Positions 1 to 8,378 are shown, counted from the stretch's first letter. The stretch: 64,000 bases of DNA from CADCTQ01 sp963844325 (GCA_963844325.1 CAWJNV010000001.1:1-64000), one strand, 5' to 3'. The notes: generated from the letters alone by a model not told the origin. A program made the numbers and translations.

Positions 1-1189
1 ACTCCTGAAGCTGCGGGCCAGCGCCCCGGCTCAACGGGCAACGAGGAGATTCCCATGTACCGCTCCCTCCAGTTCCTGGGCACCGAAACGGTATTGCTCA
101 ACAACGCCCGCCAAACCGGCATTACCCGCACCAGCTTCGGCAACCCCGACCTGAAGTGGGAAGTGACCAACCAGGTAGACGTAGGGCTGGAAATGGGGCT
201 ACTCAACAACCGGGTGGAACTGGAAGCCGACGTGTACTACAAGCGCACCAACGACCTGCTGCTCAACACCCCATTCCCTGGTCGACGGGCCTGAGCAATG
301 TGTACCGCAACATCGGGGCCGTGGAAAACAAGGGCCTCGAATTTGCCCTGACCACCCGCAACGTGGAGTCGGCCCGCTTTAGCTGGAGTACCAACGTTAA
401 CTGGTCGGCTTTCAAGAACAAGGTAGTGAAACTGGGGGTCAACAACGACGACATTTTCCCCGGTCCCTGGTTCCTCGGTCAGACCAACATCCTGCGGGTA
501 GGCTACCCGGTCGGCACCTTCTGGGGCTACAAACACCTGGGCACGTGGGGCACCGACGAAGCCGACCTGGCCAAGCAGTACGACCGGCTGCCGGGCGACC
601 TCAAGTGGGCCGACCTGAACGAAGACGGCAAGATCGACGGCAAAGACGAAACGCCCATCGGCCGGATGTACCCCAGGTGGACCATGAACATTTCCAACAC
701 GTTCAACTTCCGGAACTTCGATTTCACCTTTGACGTCCGCTTCGTGGTCGGCGCCGACATCGTGAACGCCGCCAAACACTCCGTGGAAGACCGCCAGGCC
801 ATTGCCAACAGCCTGGCTACCGTGCTCGACGCCTGGCGGCCCGATAACCAGAATACCTACATTGCCCAGATCCGGCACTACAATGCCGGCTACGACACCC
901 ACATGGACGACTGGTGGGTAGAGAACGGCTCGTTCATCCGCGGGCAGAACTTCGTGCTGGGCTACTCGCTGCCCGGGGCCGTGCTGGAACGGGTCAAGTT
1001 GCAGCGGCTGCGCTTCTACGTAAGCGCCCAGAACCTGTTCCTGATCCACGACTACTCGGGCTACGATCCGGAAGCACTTACTTTCAGCGGCGGCACCAAT
1101 GGCGTGGTCGATAATTTGGTCCAGAACATTGAGTTCTTCCAGTATCCCAAGCCCCGCACCTTCAACGTCGGCGCCACCATCTATTCTGA
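1..1189 (+). CDS. SusC/RagA-type TonB-dependent outer-membrane receptor, C-terminal part, frame broken twice
   Basis: This is the 3' third of a SusC-like TonB-dependent receptor, the outer-membrane channel that imports glycans or peptides together with its SusD lid. The gene begins upstream of the window. The translation has typical barrel-strand text (NIGAVENKG, DLNEDGKIDGKDETPIGR, RFYVSAQNLF). The frame from position 1 stops at 294, and the family sequence resumes in another frame at the four-C run at 269-272, as if one C were missing. A second break lies near 1184-1185: one extra T would give a C-terminus ending in Tyr-Phe and a TGA stop at 1187-1189, the terminal aromatic residue expected of an outer-membrane barrel. 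Without it the frame runs on to 1631 through the next gene. SusD starts 23 bp later, so the two form one operon. Whether the breaks are biological or sequencing errors cannot be told here. Confidence 0.85.
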
Positions 1190-1212
1190 TTCCCATCCTG
1201 ACCCTTACTACG

Positions 1213-2733
1213 ATGAACAAACTTCGTTATTACATACTTTGCGGGGTGCTGCTGCTGAGCGGCGCCTGCAACAATTTCCTGGAAGAAGACCCCACTGGGA
1301 CGCTTACCACCCAGTCGGACGTGTCGAGCCGCGACATTGCCCGGGCATTTGCCAACTCGGCCTACGCCCGGTTGACCGTTCTCAACAACGGCGGCGGGGG
1401 CTGGGGCGGCAACAATGCCTCGCTCCTGGAATTCATGACCGGCAAGGCCGACGGCAACGCCCAGACGGAAGCCTGGAAATTCTACAACCTGGAGTACGAC
1501 GCCCGCGCCTTTTACATCGACAACTGGTGGCAGGGCATGTACGAAGGCATTTCCCGGTGCAACCTGGCCCTGACCAAGATTCCCGGCATTGCGGTCCTCA
1601 CGGAAGCCGAGAAGACGAACATGGTGGCTGAAGTGCGCACGATGCGGGCCTTCTACTACTTCTACCTGGTGCGCATATTCGGCGACGTACCCAAAATCAC
1701 CGAACTGGCTACGCAACTGAGCGAAGTGGAAACGCCCCGTTCGCCGGTGAAGGAGATTTACGACGAGATCATCATTCCCGACTTGCTGGAAGCCGAAAAA
1801 TCCACCCTGCCCTGGCGCGACGAAACGGGCCTGGTTTCGATGGGCCTCATCAAATCGCTGCTGGCCGACGTGTACCTGACCTACGCCGGCTACCCCGTGC
1901 AGGGCGGCCCCCAGTACTACGCCGAGTCGGCCCGGCGGTCGCAGGAAGTGATCAACAGCGGCGTATTCAGCCTCTTCCCCGAATACACCGACATGACCAA
2001 CCCCGCCAACCGGAACAAGGGTGAATTCATCTTCCAGGTGCAGCACGCCAAAACCATCCGCCACAACGGCCTTACGCCGGTGACGCTGCCCACCCTGCGG
2101 GGCATTGCCAGTTACGCCGACGAATACGGCGGGCTGCTGCCGCGCAAAGAGTTCGTGGAGAGCTACGAACCCGGCGACAAGCGGACGGCCGAAAAACAGT
2201 TCTACTACACCTTCTACAAGGGCCACCCCAGCGACTACCCGGCCGGCGATCCGCGGCGGGAGAAGCTGGAACTGGGCGGCTACTACATCTACAAGTGGTT
2301 TGACCAGCAGGCCATTGACAACGACGCCCAGGCCAGCCTCAATTACACGGTGTACCGCCTGGCCGACGTGATGCTGCTGTACGCCGAAGCGTCCAACCGG
2401 GCAGAAGGCGGCCCCAATGCCAATGCGCGCCTGTACCTGAACCAGATCCGGAAGCGGGCCGACCTGCCCGAGACGACGGCGGCGGGCCAGGCCGAATTTG
2501 AGCGGGCCGTGTGGGCGGAGCGGTACTTCGAACTGGCCTACGAGGGCAAAATGTGGTTCGACATGGTGCGCACCCGCATGGTCCGCAACGACCTCACCAA
2601 AGGGTGGGAAAACTTCGTGGGCCACACCACCATTTACGGCAAGACCTTCACGGCCAACCAGTTGCTGTTCCCCATTCCGGAGCGCGAAATCAACAACAAC
2701 AAGCGCCTTACGCAGAACCCGGGGTTTAATTAG
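1213..2733 (+). CDS. SusD/RagB family nutrient-binding outer-membrane lipoprotein
   Basis: SusD-like lipoproteins sit on the cell surface over the SusC channel and bind the substrate. The chosen ATG gives a short signal peptide ending in a lipobox (LLSGAC, lipidated Cys19). The body of about 506 residues has the SusD helical TPR-like layout, including the conserved features of the RagB/SusD C-terminal domain (YRLADVMLLYAEA near the C-terminal third, WAERYFELAYEGKMWFDMVR, and the ending LTQNPGFN). Length is normal for the family (about 500 residues). It follows the broken SusC gene after 23 bp. The substrate cannot be inferred because no glycosidase or regulator is adjacent. A dispersed hairpin starts 2 bp after the stop, followed by a canonical terminator. 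Confidence 0.95.
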   Translation: MNKLRYYILCGVLLLSGACNNFLEEDPTGTLTTQSDVSSRDIARAFANSAYARLTVLNNGGGGWGGNNASLLEFMTGKADGNAQTEAWKFYNLEYDARAFYIDNWWQGMYEGISRCNLALTKIPGIAVLTEAEKTNMVAEVRTMRAFYYFYLVRIFGDVPKITELATQLSEVETPRSPVKEIYDEIIIPDLLEAEKSTLPWRDETGLVSMGLIKSLLADVYLTYAGYPVQGGPQYYAESARRSQEVINSGVFSLFPEYTDMTNPANRNKGEFIFQVQHAKTIRHNGLTPVTLPTLRGIASYADEYGGLLPRKEFVESYEPGDKRTAEKQFYYTFYKGHPSDYPAGDPRREKLELGGYYIYKWFDQQAIDNDAQASLNYTVYRLADVMLLYAEASNRAEGGPNANARLYLNQIRKRADLPETTAAGQAEFERAVWAERYFELAYEGKMWFDMVRTRMVRNDLTKGWENFVGHTTIYGKTFTANQLLFPIPEREINNNKRLTQNPGFN

Positions 2734-2735
2734 GG

Positions 2736-2813
2736 GAGTTTATGAGTTTATGAGTTTATGAGTTTATGAGCGTTATTACTTTGAACTCATAAACTTTAAA
2801 CTCATAAACTCTC
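2736..2813. repeat. Word-repeat hairpin, GAGTTTATGA vocabulary
   Basis: The left arm (2736-2770) is four tandem copies of a gagtttat-type word. The right arm (2783-2813) is largely its reverse complement (aactcataaac words). The loop flank ctttgaactca is shared with the hairpin at 24670-24751, so the two are relatives. The arm starts 2 bp after the susD stop. Confidence 0.85.
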
Positions 2814-2818
2814 TTCAC

Positions 2819-2853
2819 AAAAAAAGGGTAGTCTTCCGGACTGCCCTTTTTTT
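2819..2853 (+). terminator. Intrinsic terminator after susD
   Basis: The stem is aaaaagggtagtc / ggactgcccttttt with one G-U pair, a ttcc tetraloop and a T-tract. It would end the susC-susD transcript. Confidence 0.85.
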
Positions 2854-2940
2854 GTGCCGGATGCCATTTCAGGCCGGGCGGCTCCCCTTCGCCAACCTAC
2901 GCGCCACTTTTACGGTATACGTATTTGTACTTACCCAATC

Positions 2941-4719
2941 ATGATCCAACCCCCACCCGTAACCTCGTCCCGTACATTTTCCCTGCTTGGGCAGGTGCTT
3001 CTCTGGGTAGCCGGCGTCGGGGTGGTCCTGGTGCTGGCCCTTTCAGCGGGCATCAGCCTTTTCCTGGGTCCGTACCTGAAGCAAAAGCTGGAACGGGGCG
3101 TCCGGAAGGCATCCGACGGGCTGTACGTACTGAAGATAGACGAGCTGAAGATTCAGTTCTGGCGCGGCCGCCTGATTGCCGGGGGCGTGGTGCTGGAACA
3201 GGATTCGGCCGCGTACGAACGGTTGCAGCGGAGCGGCGGGGAGGCAAGTTACGCCCGCGTGCGGCTGGAGGTGCCGGTGGTGACGCTGGGCAATATCCGC
3301 TGGCGGGAATACCTGGGCAATGACCTCATCCGGGTGGGCGAAATCTTCGTGGACTATCCCGCGTTGCGGGTGCAGCGCAACGTGCGGCTGCCGCCCCGCC
3401 GGAAGCCGGCCGAGAAACGTGATTCGGAAGCCGACTCGCTGGTGATGCCCTTTTTTGACCGGCTGCCCGTCCTGGTGCGCCGGGTGGCCGCCGGGGGGCT
3501 GGTGATCGATACCCTGGCCATCCACGGGGGCAAGCTCCACTACGAAGCAGTTGACGAGGAAGGGGTTGCCCGCCACACGGCCGACAGCCTTTCGGTTTCC
3601 TGCCGCGACATCCGCATTGACTCCTCGTCGCGGACCGAGGCGTGGCGCCGCACGCTGTACGCGGCCCAGGTGCGGTTTGGCCTCCGCAATTACCGGTACC
3701 GGGCCGCCGACGGCGAGTACGGCCTCACCATTGCGCGCGTCCGGTGCCTCGACGCCTACTCGCTGCTGGTAGACTCCCTCGACCTGCGCACGCTCATCAC
3801 CGACGATGCTTTTGCCCGCCGCCACCCCTACGCCCGCGACCGGTTCGCCGTGTTCGTGCCGCGCATTACCGCCCGCGAACTGGACATCGAACGCTTCCTG
3901 CGCGACGACTACGTGGCCGAGCTGATCCAACTGACCAGCCCGGTGGTGAACGTGTACCGCTACAAGGGCCGGCCCCGCGACCCCAAGCCCCGGCGGATGC
4001 CCAACGAAGCGGTGCGGCAGTTTGCCTACTACTTCCGCGTGGACACGCTGGCGTGCCGGCAAGCTACCATCCAGTACAGTGAACAAAAAGCGGGCGCCGA
4101 CGAGCCGGGCGACATGCTGCTGGAAAACACAAATCTACAGCTGCTCAACCTCACCAACGACCCGCAACTGATGTCGGCGAAAACCCCGGCCGTGGTGGCG
4201 GGCAACTGCCGGCTGATGGGCAAAGGCACGCTGGAACTGACGCTGGCCATGGACCTGCTGGGCGAATCATTCGACTGCCGGTACAACGGCACGCTGGCCC
4301 GGATGCAGGCGAGTGGATTCAACCGTTTTTTCATGCCCAGCGAAAACATCCGCATCGAGAGCGGGGTGGTTGAAAAAGCAGTATTTGCCGTCAACGTCCG
4401 CGACGGCGTGGCGACGGGCAACATGAAGGCGCTGTACCACGACCTGAAGCTGGCCGTGTTCCACAAGGAGAAAAAGAAGAAGCGCAAGTTTCTTTCCTTC
4501 CTGGGCAACCTGCTCATCAAGTCCAACAACAAGCCCTCCGGGGACACGCCGCCCAAGATCGGCCAGATCAATTACCGGCGGGAGGCCGACGACGGGTTCG
4601 TGCGGCTCCTGTGGCGGGCCGTAAAAACCGGCCTGATCACCACCCTTACCCCGGAAGCCCTGGCCAAACGGGCGTTGGCGGGCAAGGGAGAAGGGCCGCC
4701 GCCGGGGGAGAAAAACTGA
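2941..4719 (+). CDS. AsmA/DUF748-like membrane-anchored envelope protein
   Basis: The predicted protein has 592 residues with one N-terminal membrane segment (about residues 18-41, LLWVAGVGVVLVLALSAGI) followed by a long beta-rich extracytoplasmic part. The order of elements (membrane anchor, KQKLERGV, then KIDELKIQFWRGRLIAGGVVL-like strands, and a basic C-terminus with YRREADDGFVRLLWRAVKTG) resembles the AsmA/DUF748 group, whose better-known members are elongated periplasmic proteins linked to lipid transport or outer-membrane homeostasis. That assignment is by general resemblance only. The ATG at 2941 is preferred over an upstream in-frame ATG at 2854 because it places the membrane segment near the N-terminus and keeps the susD terminator outside the gene. 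It converges with the oxygenase gene downstream, with a word-repeat hairpin between them. Confidence 0.6.
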   Translation: MIQPPPVTSSRTFSLLGQVLLWVAGVGVVLVLALSAGISLFLGPYLKQKLERGVRKASDGLYVLKIDELKIQFWRGRLIAGGVVLEQDSAAYERLQRSGGEASYARVRLEVPVVTLGNIRWREYLGNDLIRVGEIFVDYPALRVQRNVRLPPRRKPAEKRDSEADSLVMPFFDRLPVLVRRVAAGGLVIDTLAIHGGKLHYEAVDEEGVARHTADSLSVSCRDIRIDSSSRTEAWRRTLYAAQVRFGLRNYRYRAADGEYGLTIARVRCLDAYSLLVDSLDLRTLITDDAFARRHPYARDRFAVFVPRITARELDIERFLRDDYVAELIQLTSPVVNVYRYKGRPRDPKPRRMPNEAVRQFAYYFRVDTLACRQATIQYSEQKAGADEPGDMLLENTNLQLLNLTNDPQLMSAKTPAVVAGNCRLMGKGTLELTLAMDLLGESFDCRYNGTLARMQASGFNRFFMPSENIRIESGVVEKAVFAVNVRDGVATGNMKALYHDLKLAVFHKEKKKKRKFLSFLGNLLIKSNNKPSGDTPPKIGQINYRREADDGFVRLLWRAVKTGLITTLTPEALAKRALAGKGEGPPPGEKN

Positions 4720-4720
4720 G

Positions 4721-4830
4721 GGGGTTGTATGGTTGTATGGTTGTTGATCGGGAAGTAATCGTGCGCCAGCCCAACCATACAACCATACAACCATATAGCC
4801 ATTCAGCCATTCAGCCATTCAGCCATACAA
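4721..4830. repeat. Word-repeat hairpin between convergent genes, AACCATACAACC vocabulary
   Basis: The left arm (4721-4745) repeats ggttgtatggtt. The right arm (4771-4830) repeats aaccataca and then agccattc. It lies 2 bp after one stop and 5 bp before the other stop of two convergent genes, so it is placed to act as a bidirectional terminator. The right-arm vocabulary recurs at 32576-32606 and 58462-58500. Confidence 0.8.
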
Positions 4831-4834
4831 CTTT

Positions 4835-5605
4835 CTATCCCTTCAACTTTTCGCGTCGTCGGGCTTCGCGCCGCACCCGGACCTGCTGAATCAGGTTGAC
4901 CAGGCGGCTGCGCAGGTGCGGGTTGCCCAGGTGAAAAACCGCCGTGGCCCTCAGGCTTTCGGGCCGGCAGGGCTGGTTGGCGTGCAGCGACTGGTAACCC
5001 CAGAACAGGTACAGATTCCCCGGCTGCAAGCGATATACCTTCGCCCGCAGGAGCCGGCATACGGGTTCGCGCGACATGATCCACTGCGCCAGGGTGTTCT
5101 GCATAAAAACCTTCTCAATGAGGTTGACCAGGTTGTTGGAGCGGATGGGCCGCAGGCGGGGGTAGAGTACGAGGTCGCCGGAGGGCCCGCCCGCCGCGGA
5201 CGGGATTACGATGGGCAATACGGCCGTAACCACGTACGCGTCGTAGTGAAACCGGAAAGCCTGCTTGCGCCCGGTGTTTCCTTTGAGCACCCGGAGCACC
5301 TGGTAGACGGGGGTAGTTCCCTCGGCGGTGCCGGTGGCAAGGGCGTACAGTTTACCGAGCAGTTCGGCAAAGGCCGGCAGTTGGCCGAGTTCTTCCATCA
5401 GGGAGCCGGCCACGGCTTGCGCACCGGAGTACGAAAAGTACTGGTCATTGTGCTTTTCCAGGTGGCGTTCTACGAAAGCCCGGGCTTCGTCGAGTTTTTC
5501 GGGAAGCACTACCCGGTCGATCACGGCAACGCCTTGGTCGTTCATTTCCTGGTAGAGACGGTGTACATCAAGTTTAGCGAGGCTGCTCAGATCAGCGAGT
5601 TGCAT
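4835..5605 (-). CDS. Putative 2-oxoglutarate/Fe(II)-dependent oxygenase (phytanoyl-CoA-dioxygenase-like)
   Basis: The 256-residue protein carries the pattern of the cupin-fold 2OG-Fe(II) oxygenases: an HxD iron motif in RFHYDAY (about residue 120), a distal iron-binding His in YQSLHANQPC, and an Arg ten residues later (LRATAVFH) positioned to bind 2-oxoglutarate. The intervening segment GDLVLYPRLRPI fits the core strands. Such enzymes hydroxylate small molecules or proteins; the substrate is unknown. The ATG at 5605 (MQLADLSS) is preferred to an upstream TTG at 5632. The gene stands alone and converges with the AsmA-like gene. Confidence 0.55.
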   Translation of the reverse strand: MQLADLSSLAKLDVHRLYQEMNDQGVAVIDRVVLPEKLDEARAFVERHLEKHNDQYFSYSGAQAVAGSLMEELGQLPAFAELLGKLYALATGTAEGTTPVYQVLRVLKGNTGRKQAFRFHYDAYVVTAVLPIVIPSAAGGPSGDLVLYPRLRPIRSNNLVNLIEKVFMQNTLAQWIMSREPVCRLLRAKVYRLQPGNLYLFWGYQSLHANQPCRPESLRATAVFHLGNPHLRSRLVNLIQQVRVRREARRREKLKG

Positions 5606-5975
5606 TGGGATAGAAGGGTAAGTGGGGGTCAATTCAACGAGGACTGCCGGTCCCTGGCGGCAGCGGGGAGAGGACTCCGGGGTATTGCGGAAGTTCCGGA
5701 CAGGAAGCTTTACAGGGGGACGCTGGGGAATGGGTCAGCCTGCTGGGAAGGAACTGACCCGTGCCCATAATACGAAGGGTAGCCTCGTTTTGGTACATTC
5801 CCGCGATCCGGTTTTGGACATAGGGCGGACAATTTGTTATTACTTGGCAGGAGGATTCTGCCGCAGGGGTATCTGGCAGGCGTATTTTGAATGTTTCTCT
5901 CGAAAAAAAATGTTATTTCACTTTTAACGTGAAAGGTGTTACAGTAATCGGGAAAGTAAACAATGAGTCGTTGGC
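5606..5975. other. Gene-free interval between the oxygenase and the toxin island
   Basis: No credible gene is seen. A short inverted repeat ggtcag...ctgacc lies near 5731-5760. GC content falls sharply from about 5880 on, marking the edge of the AT-rich island. Confidence 0.5.
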
Positions 5976-6153
5976 ACGGGCCGGCAGCCTCCAGGATGGG
6001 CAGGGTGAGCACAAAGCCGGCCACCTGCCCGTGCAGATACCCATCCTGGTAGTTGGCCCGTACGTAGCCGTAGAGCAGCAGGGCCGCTTGCCGGGCCTTG
6101 CCGTACTCGATGCCTAGGTTGCACTCCAGCAGCGGCTGGAGCATTTCAAGCAT
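5976..6153 (-). pseudogene. Remnant of a polymorphic-toxin trunk (orphan cassette without toxin)
   Basis: An ATG at 6153 opens the frame MLEMLQPLLECNLGIEYG and continues through the trunk segment found at the start of the orphan toxin at 8352. The DNA is identical over 147 bp (5991-6137 against 8184-8330). Homology fades immediately after LPIL, where a two-base gap relative to the other copy (gtggagcgg against ctggagg) changes frame, and the following AT-rich sequence has no recognisable toxin. The frame stays open to 5710 but codes for nothing recognisable. A terminator stem sits immediately upstream of the ATG. I read this as a leftover of cassette recombination rather than a functional gene. 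Confidence 0.65.
5991..6137 (-). repeat. 147-bp perfect direct repeat, copy A
   Basis: It is identical, base for base as far as I can read it, to 8184-8330. It encodes the trunk segment ECNLGIEYGKARQAALLLYG and onward. Its GC content is far above that of the DNA on either side. Confidence 0.9.
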
Positions 6154-6180
6154 AAAAAAAGTGGTTGTTAAACCACTTTT
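6153..6180 (-). terminator. Intrinsic terminator preceding the trunk remnant
   Basis: On the minus strand a 10-bp stem AAAAGTGGTT / AACCACTTTT with loop TAAC is followed by a run of T. It ends the transcript of the immunity-like gene at 6179-6616, whose stop codon touches the stem. A near-identical stem is at 8351-8378. Confidence 0.75.
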
Positions 6181-6616
6181 ACTTCTTTACTTTATACTCT
6201 TCAACTAGGTCCATGAATTGTTTTCCTCCTTCAACCTCTACCTGGGTAATTCCGCCTATGTAAATTCTTCCTATCTCTCCAAAAGGCAGGCCCCTATCAG
6301 GATTCACGGACAAGCCAATTCTTAAGATCGCTATATACTCAGCTAGACAATTCACACAAGCGTAAGTTACTGGTGCAACAGAACTCATTCTCTGAATATT
6401 ATACTCATAATTAAAATCCAATTTATTCAAATAGTATACATTATCAATTTCTCGTACTTCAATATTGTCAAGTAGTTTCACAAATACTTCTAAAATATCT
6501 ATTCGAAAGTACTCCGTATTTAAGTTCTCAACTAACACATAAGAGAATTCCCTGTTTGCATAATTATGATCGAAAACAGTCGTGTTTGAACACCGCAAAC
6601 ACCTATGCTCAATCAT
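6179..6616 (-). CDS. Hypothetical immunity-like protein, probably the 3' part of a frame-broken gene
   Basis: The 145-residue product is acidic, AT-rich in codon use and matches no family I recognise. It has two CxxC pairs, CLRC at the N-terminus and CVNC at about residue 86, which could hold a zinc ion. It is the last gene of the island's minus-strand run, next to a toxin/immunity pair, so an immunity role is plausible by position. Reading upstream of its ATG in the same frame gives FEIKCNSSWMIEHRCLRC, which joins smoothly onto the small frame at 6639-6821 if one base is added or two removed in the A-run at 6641-6644. The true gene may therefore be 6179-6821 with a frameshift. Function is unassigned. 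Confidence 0.5.
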   Translation of the reverse strand: MIEHRCLRCSNTTVFDHNYANREFSYVLVENLNTEYFRIDILEVFVKLLDNIEVREIDNVYYLNKLDFNYEYNIQRMSSVAPVTYACVNCLAEYIAILRIGLSVNPDRGLPFGEIGRIYIGGITQVEVEGGKQFMDLVEEYKVKK

Positions 6617-6638
6617 CCAACTGCTATTACACTTGATC

Positions 6639-6821
6639 TCAAAAGGAATAAAAACCTTTTTCCCCTATTAACCTTGGCGGCATTTCCCGTATGTCTCTTG
6701 AAAGCAAGCCCTTATCCATAGTAATGTAAACTTCCCTTACCACTCCTATTTTATTCACCGTACTCAAATCAATTTCACATGCAACAATATCAACAATACA
6801 ATCAATACACCTAATGCTCAA
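6639..6821 (-). CDS. Small hypothetical frame, probable 5' part of the frame-broken immunity-like gene
   Basis: A 60-residue frame starts at a TTG 12 bp after the stop of the immunity gene and ends just before the homopolymer at 6641-6644. Its text (MSIRCIDCIVDIVACEIDL then PPRLIGEKGFYSF) looks protein-like, with a CxxC pair near the start. The spacing suggests it once continued into the 6179-6616 frame. It is too short to classify alone. Confidence 0.4.
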   Translation of the reverse strand: MSIRCIDCIVDIVACEIDLSTVNKIGVVREVYITMDKGLLSRDIREMPPRLIGEKGFYSF

Positions 6822-6832
6822 TCAATTTTACC

Positions 6833-7159
6833 CTATTTTCCTTTTGCTATTTCATCATTTATTATACCAACTATATAATACAATCTGTTCATCTCATCAT
6901 CTAAAAGCTGAACGCCGCTTTTATATACATTCTCAGGATAAAACCTTAAAAAAGAATTTGTAGATTCAACAATCCAGTTCAGGCTATGGATACTTCCATC
7001 ATTTAAAAAGCTACTGATAGGGTGGTCTATGATATCCTTCGCACGGGACTTAAGCAAATTGCTAGAAGATTGCGTAATATCTTCCAACTCCTTCATGCAC
7101 TTTATCAAGTACTCGAGATTAAATTGCAGCATCTTGATGTACGTCAATTTGTTTTCCAT
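6833..7159 (-). CDS. Putative immunity protein to the adjacent cassette toxin
   Basis: The predicted protein has 108 residues, is mostly helical with no signal peptide, and is unrelated to any family I recognise. The ATG at 7159 lies inside the 3' end of the toxin gene (16-bp overlap), a layout typical of toxin/immunity pairs in polymorphic toxin systems. The lack of a signal peptide agrees with a toxin that acts in the cytoplasm. The role is inferred from position only. Confidence 0.55.
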   Translation of the reverse strand: MENKLTYIKMLQFNLEYLIKCMKELEDITQSSSNLLKSRAKDIIDHPISSFLNDGSIHSLNWIVESTNSFLRFYPENVYKSGVQLLDDEMNRLYYIVGIINDEIAKGK

Positions 7160-8352
7160 GGAATCTGATTATCTTGAAGTGTTCTAACTTGACTTGAGAA
7201 TGCAGGGTTTACTGCTCCAAAATCAAAACTCCCATCTGACTTCTTAAGTCTCCTATATTTTAGAGGAATGAGTATTTGCTCAGCCCCTCCTGCTAAATGC
7301 GGATTCAGTATATCAAATTTATTCGACAGTTTTTGAGAAGCAGCGTTTCCTCTCCATACCCAAATACCCCCTTCCGGAACGGTATATTCTACTAAGTTGT
7401 TGAAACTGTTCCACTCAGGCTGCACAGCAGTCCCTCCAATAACCTCATTTAAATTATTTGGTTTCGTTCTAGTCCAATATCCACCCGTAAATTGACTCAT
7501 ACCGTCATTACAAACTCTATAAAGCTTAGTTCCCGCAGGCAGCTTAACAAGCTCAGCTGTTTCTTTCACAAATGACATCACATCACCTGCATAGCTTACA
7601 CTGAAATCAGGATCATAAGCCCCATCAGGTAATTTTACTTCTGTGTTCTGCAATACGTAACCGTTAGGATAAGAGTTATCCACCCTATCCGCTCTACTTA
7701 AGCCAGGAAACTCGTTGAAATCTTTTGCTATTACTTTTCTATGGTACTTACTTAAGGCACCTTCTAGATCTGAAAATAGTTGTATTTTATTGGGTGTATT
7801 CTCAAAAGCTGCTTTAAGCTTCTTAGCATTTAAACCTTGATCGATCCAAGTCGTGATTTTTGCTTCTGCGCCGGGTGGTAGCACATTAGCTAAAGTATTT
7901 ATCCAAGAAAGATCAGTTGATGGAATGTTCTCCACCGGCTCACCACTACCCGGGGCGTTCCTGCGGCCATCGTCCCAGTGCTCGACGAACTCGTCGGCAA
8001 ACTGCTCGGGATGCTCCTTCTGGAGTTGCCTGAGGCTGCGGGTCAGGTTGTCCTGCCCTCCTTCGGCTGACTTGAGCAGTTGCCGCAACCGCTCCCCGCC
8101 CCCGGCAAGTTTGTTATTCTTGTTCAGAAGGGCAAACAGTCGGTCGGCTTTCAGGTACTGAGCCAGCGCCGGCAGCCGCTCCACCAGGATGGGCAGGGTG
8201 AGCACAAAGCCGGCCACCTGCCCGTGCAGATACCCATCCTGGTAGTTGGCCCGTACGTAGCCGTAGAGCAGCAGGGCCGCTTGCCGGGCCTTGCCGTACT
8301 CGATGCCTAGGTTGCACTCCAGCAGCGGCTTTAAGACGGCTTCCAGGCACAA
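7144..8352 (-). CDS. Orphan polymorphic-toxin cassette; C-terminal domain ADP-ribosyltransferase/TNT-like
   Basis: The 402-residue frame opens at a TTG overlapping the tail of a terminator, so it is probably a promoterless cassette rather than a complete gene. Residues 1-57 are encoded largely by the 147-bp repeat also present at 5991. Residues to about 136 are GC-rich helical trunk. At about position 7945 base composition drops abruptly and the C-terminal toxin begins. The last 130 residues contain LYRVCNDG (Arg279), GGYW, a VEYTVPEG strand and GGAEQ (Glu358, Gln359). This order resembles R-x-E ADP-ribosyltransferase folds and the NAD glycohydrolase TNT. It has no signal peptide. The immunity gene overlaps its end. 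The fold assignment is tentative. Confidence 0.5.
   Translation of the reverse strand: MCLEAVLKPLLECNLGIEYGKARQAALLLYGYVRANYQDGYLHGQVAGFVLTLPILVERLPALAQYLKADRLFALLNKNNKLAGGGERLRQLLKSAEGGQDNLTRSLRQLQKEHPEQFADEFVEHWDDGRRNAPGSGEPVENIPSTDLSWINTLANVLPPGAEAKITTWIDQGLNAKKLKAAFENTPNKIQLFSDLEGALSKYHRKVIAKDFNEFPGLSRADRVDNSYPNGYVLQNTEVKLPDGAYDPDFSVSYAGDVMSFVKETAELVKLPAGTKLYRVCNDGMSQFTGGYWTRTKPNNLNEVIGGTAVQPEWNSFNNLVEYTVPEGGIWVWRGNAASQKLSNKFDILNPHLAGGAEQILIPLKYRRLKKSDGSFDFGAVNPAFSSQVRTLQDNQIPWKTN
8184..8330 (-). repeat. 147-bp perfect direct repeat, copy B
   Basis: It is identical to 5991-6137. It forms the 5' coding part of the orphan toxin cassette and is the likely homology arm for exchanging toxin ends with a full-length trunk gene elsewhere in the genome. 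Confidence 0.9.
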
Positions 8353-8378
8353 AAAAAGTGGCTGTTAAACCACTTTTG
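8351..8378 (-). terminator. Intrinsic terminator upstream of the orphan cassette
   Basis: On the minus strand the stem AAAAGTGG / CCACTTTT is followed by seven T. It would stop transcription arriving from the exported immunity gene before the orphan cassette, which supports the cassette being silent. The interval 8379-8586 holds nothing else I can identify. Confidence 0.7.

Noticed and set aside
237..1220. Long minus-strand frame (327 residues) opposite SusC
   Set aside because: Shadow frame of high-GC coding sequence; no family resemblance, and the plus strand is clearly SusC.
1162..2625. Minus-strand frame of 487 residues opposite SusD
   Set aside because: Same reason; composition rich in His/Gly/Val typical of antisense shadows.
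5710..5975. Extension of the trunk remnant as a toxin domain
   Set aside because: After the repeat the sequence has no domain-like text, the frame has shifted relative to copy B, and composition is random AT-rich.
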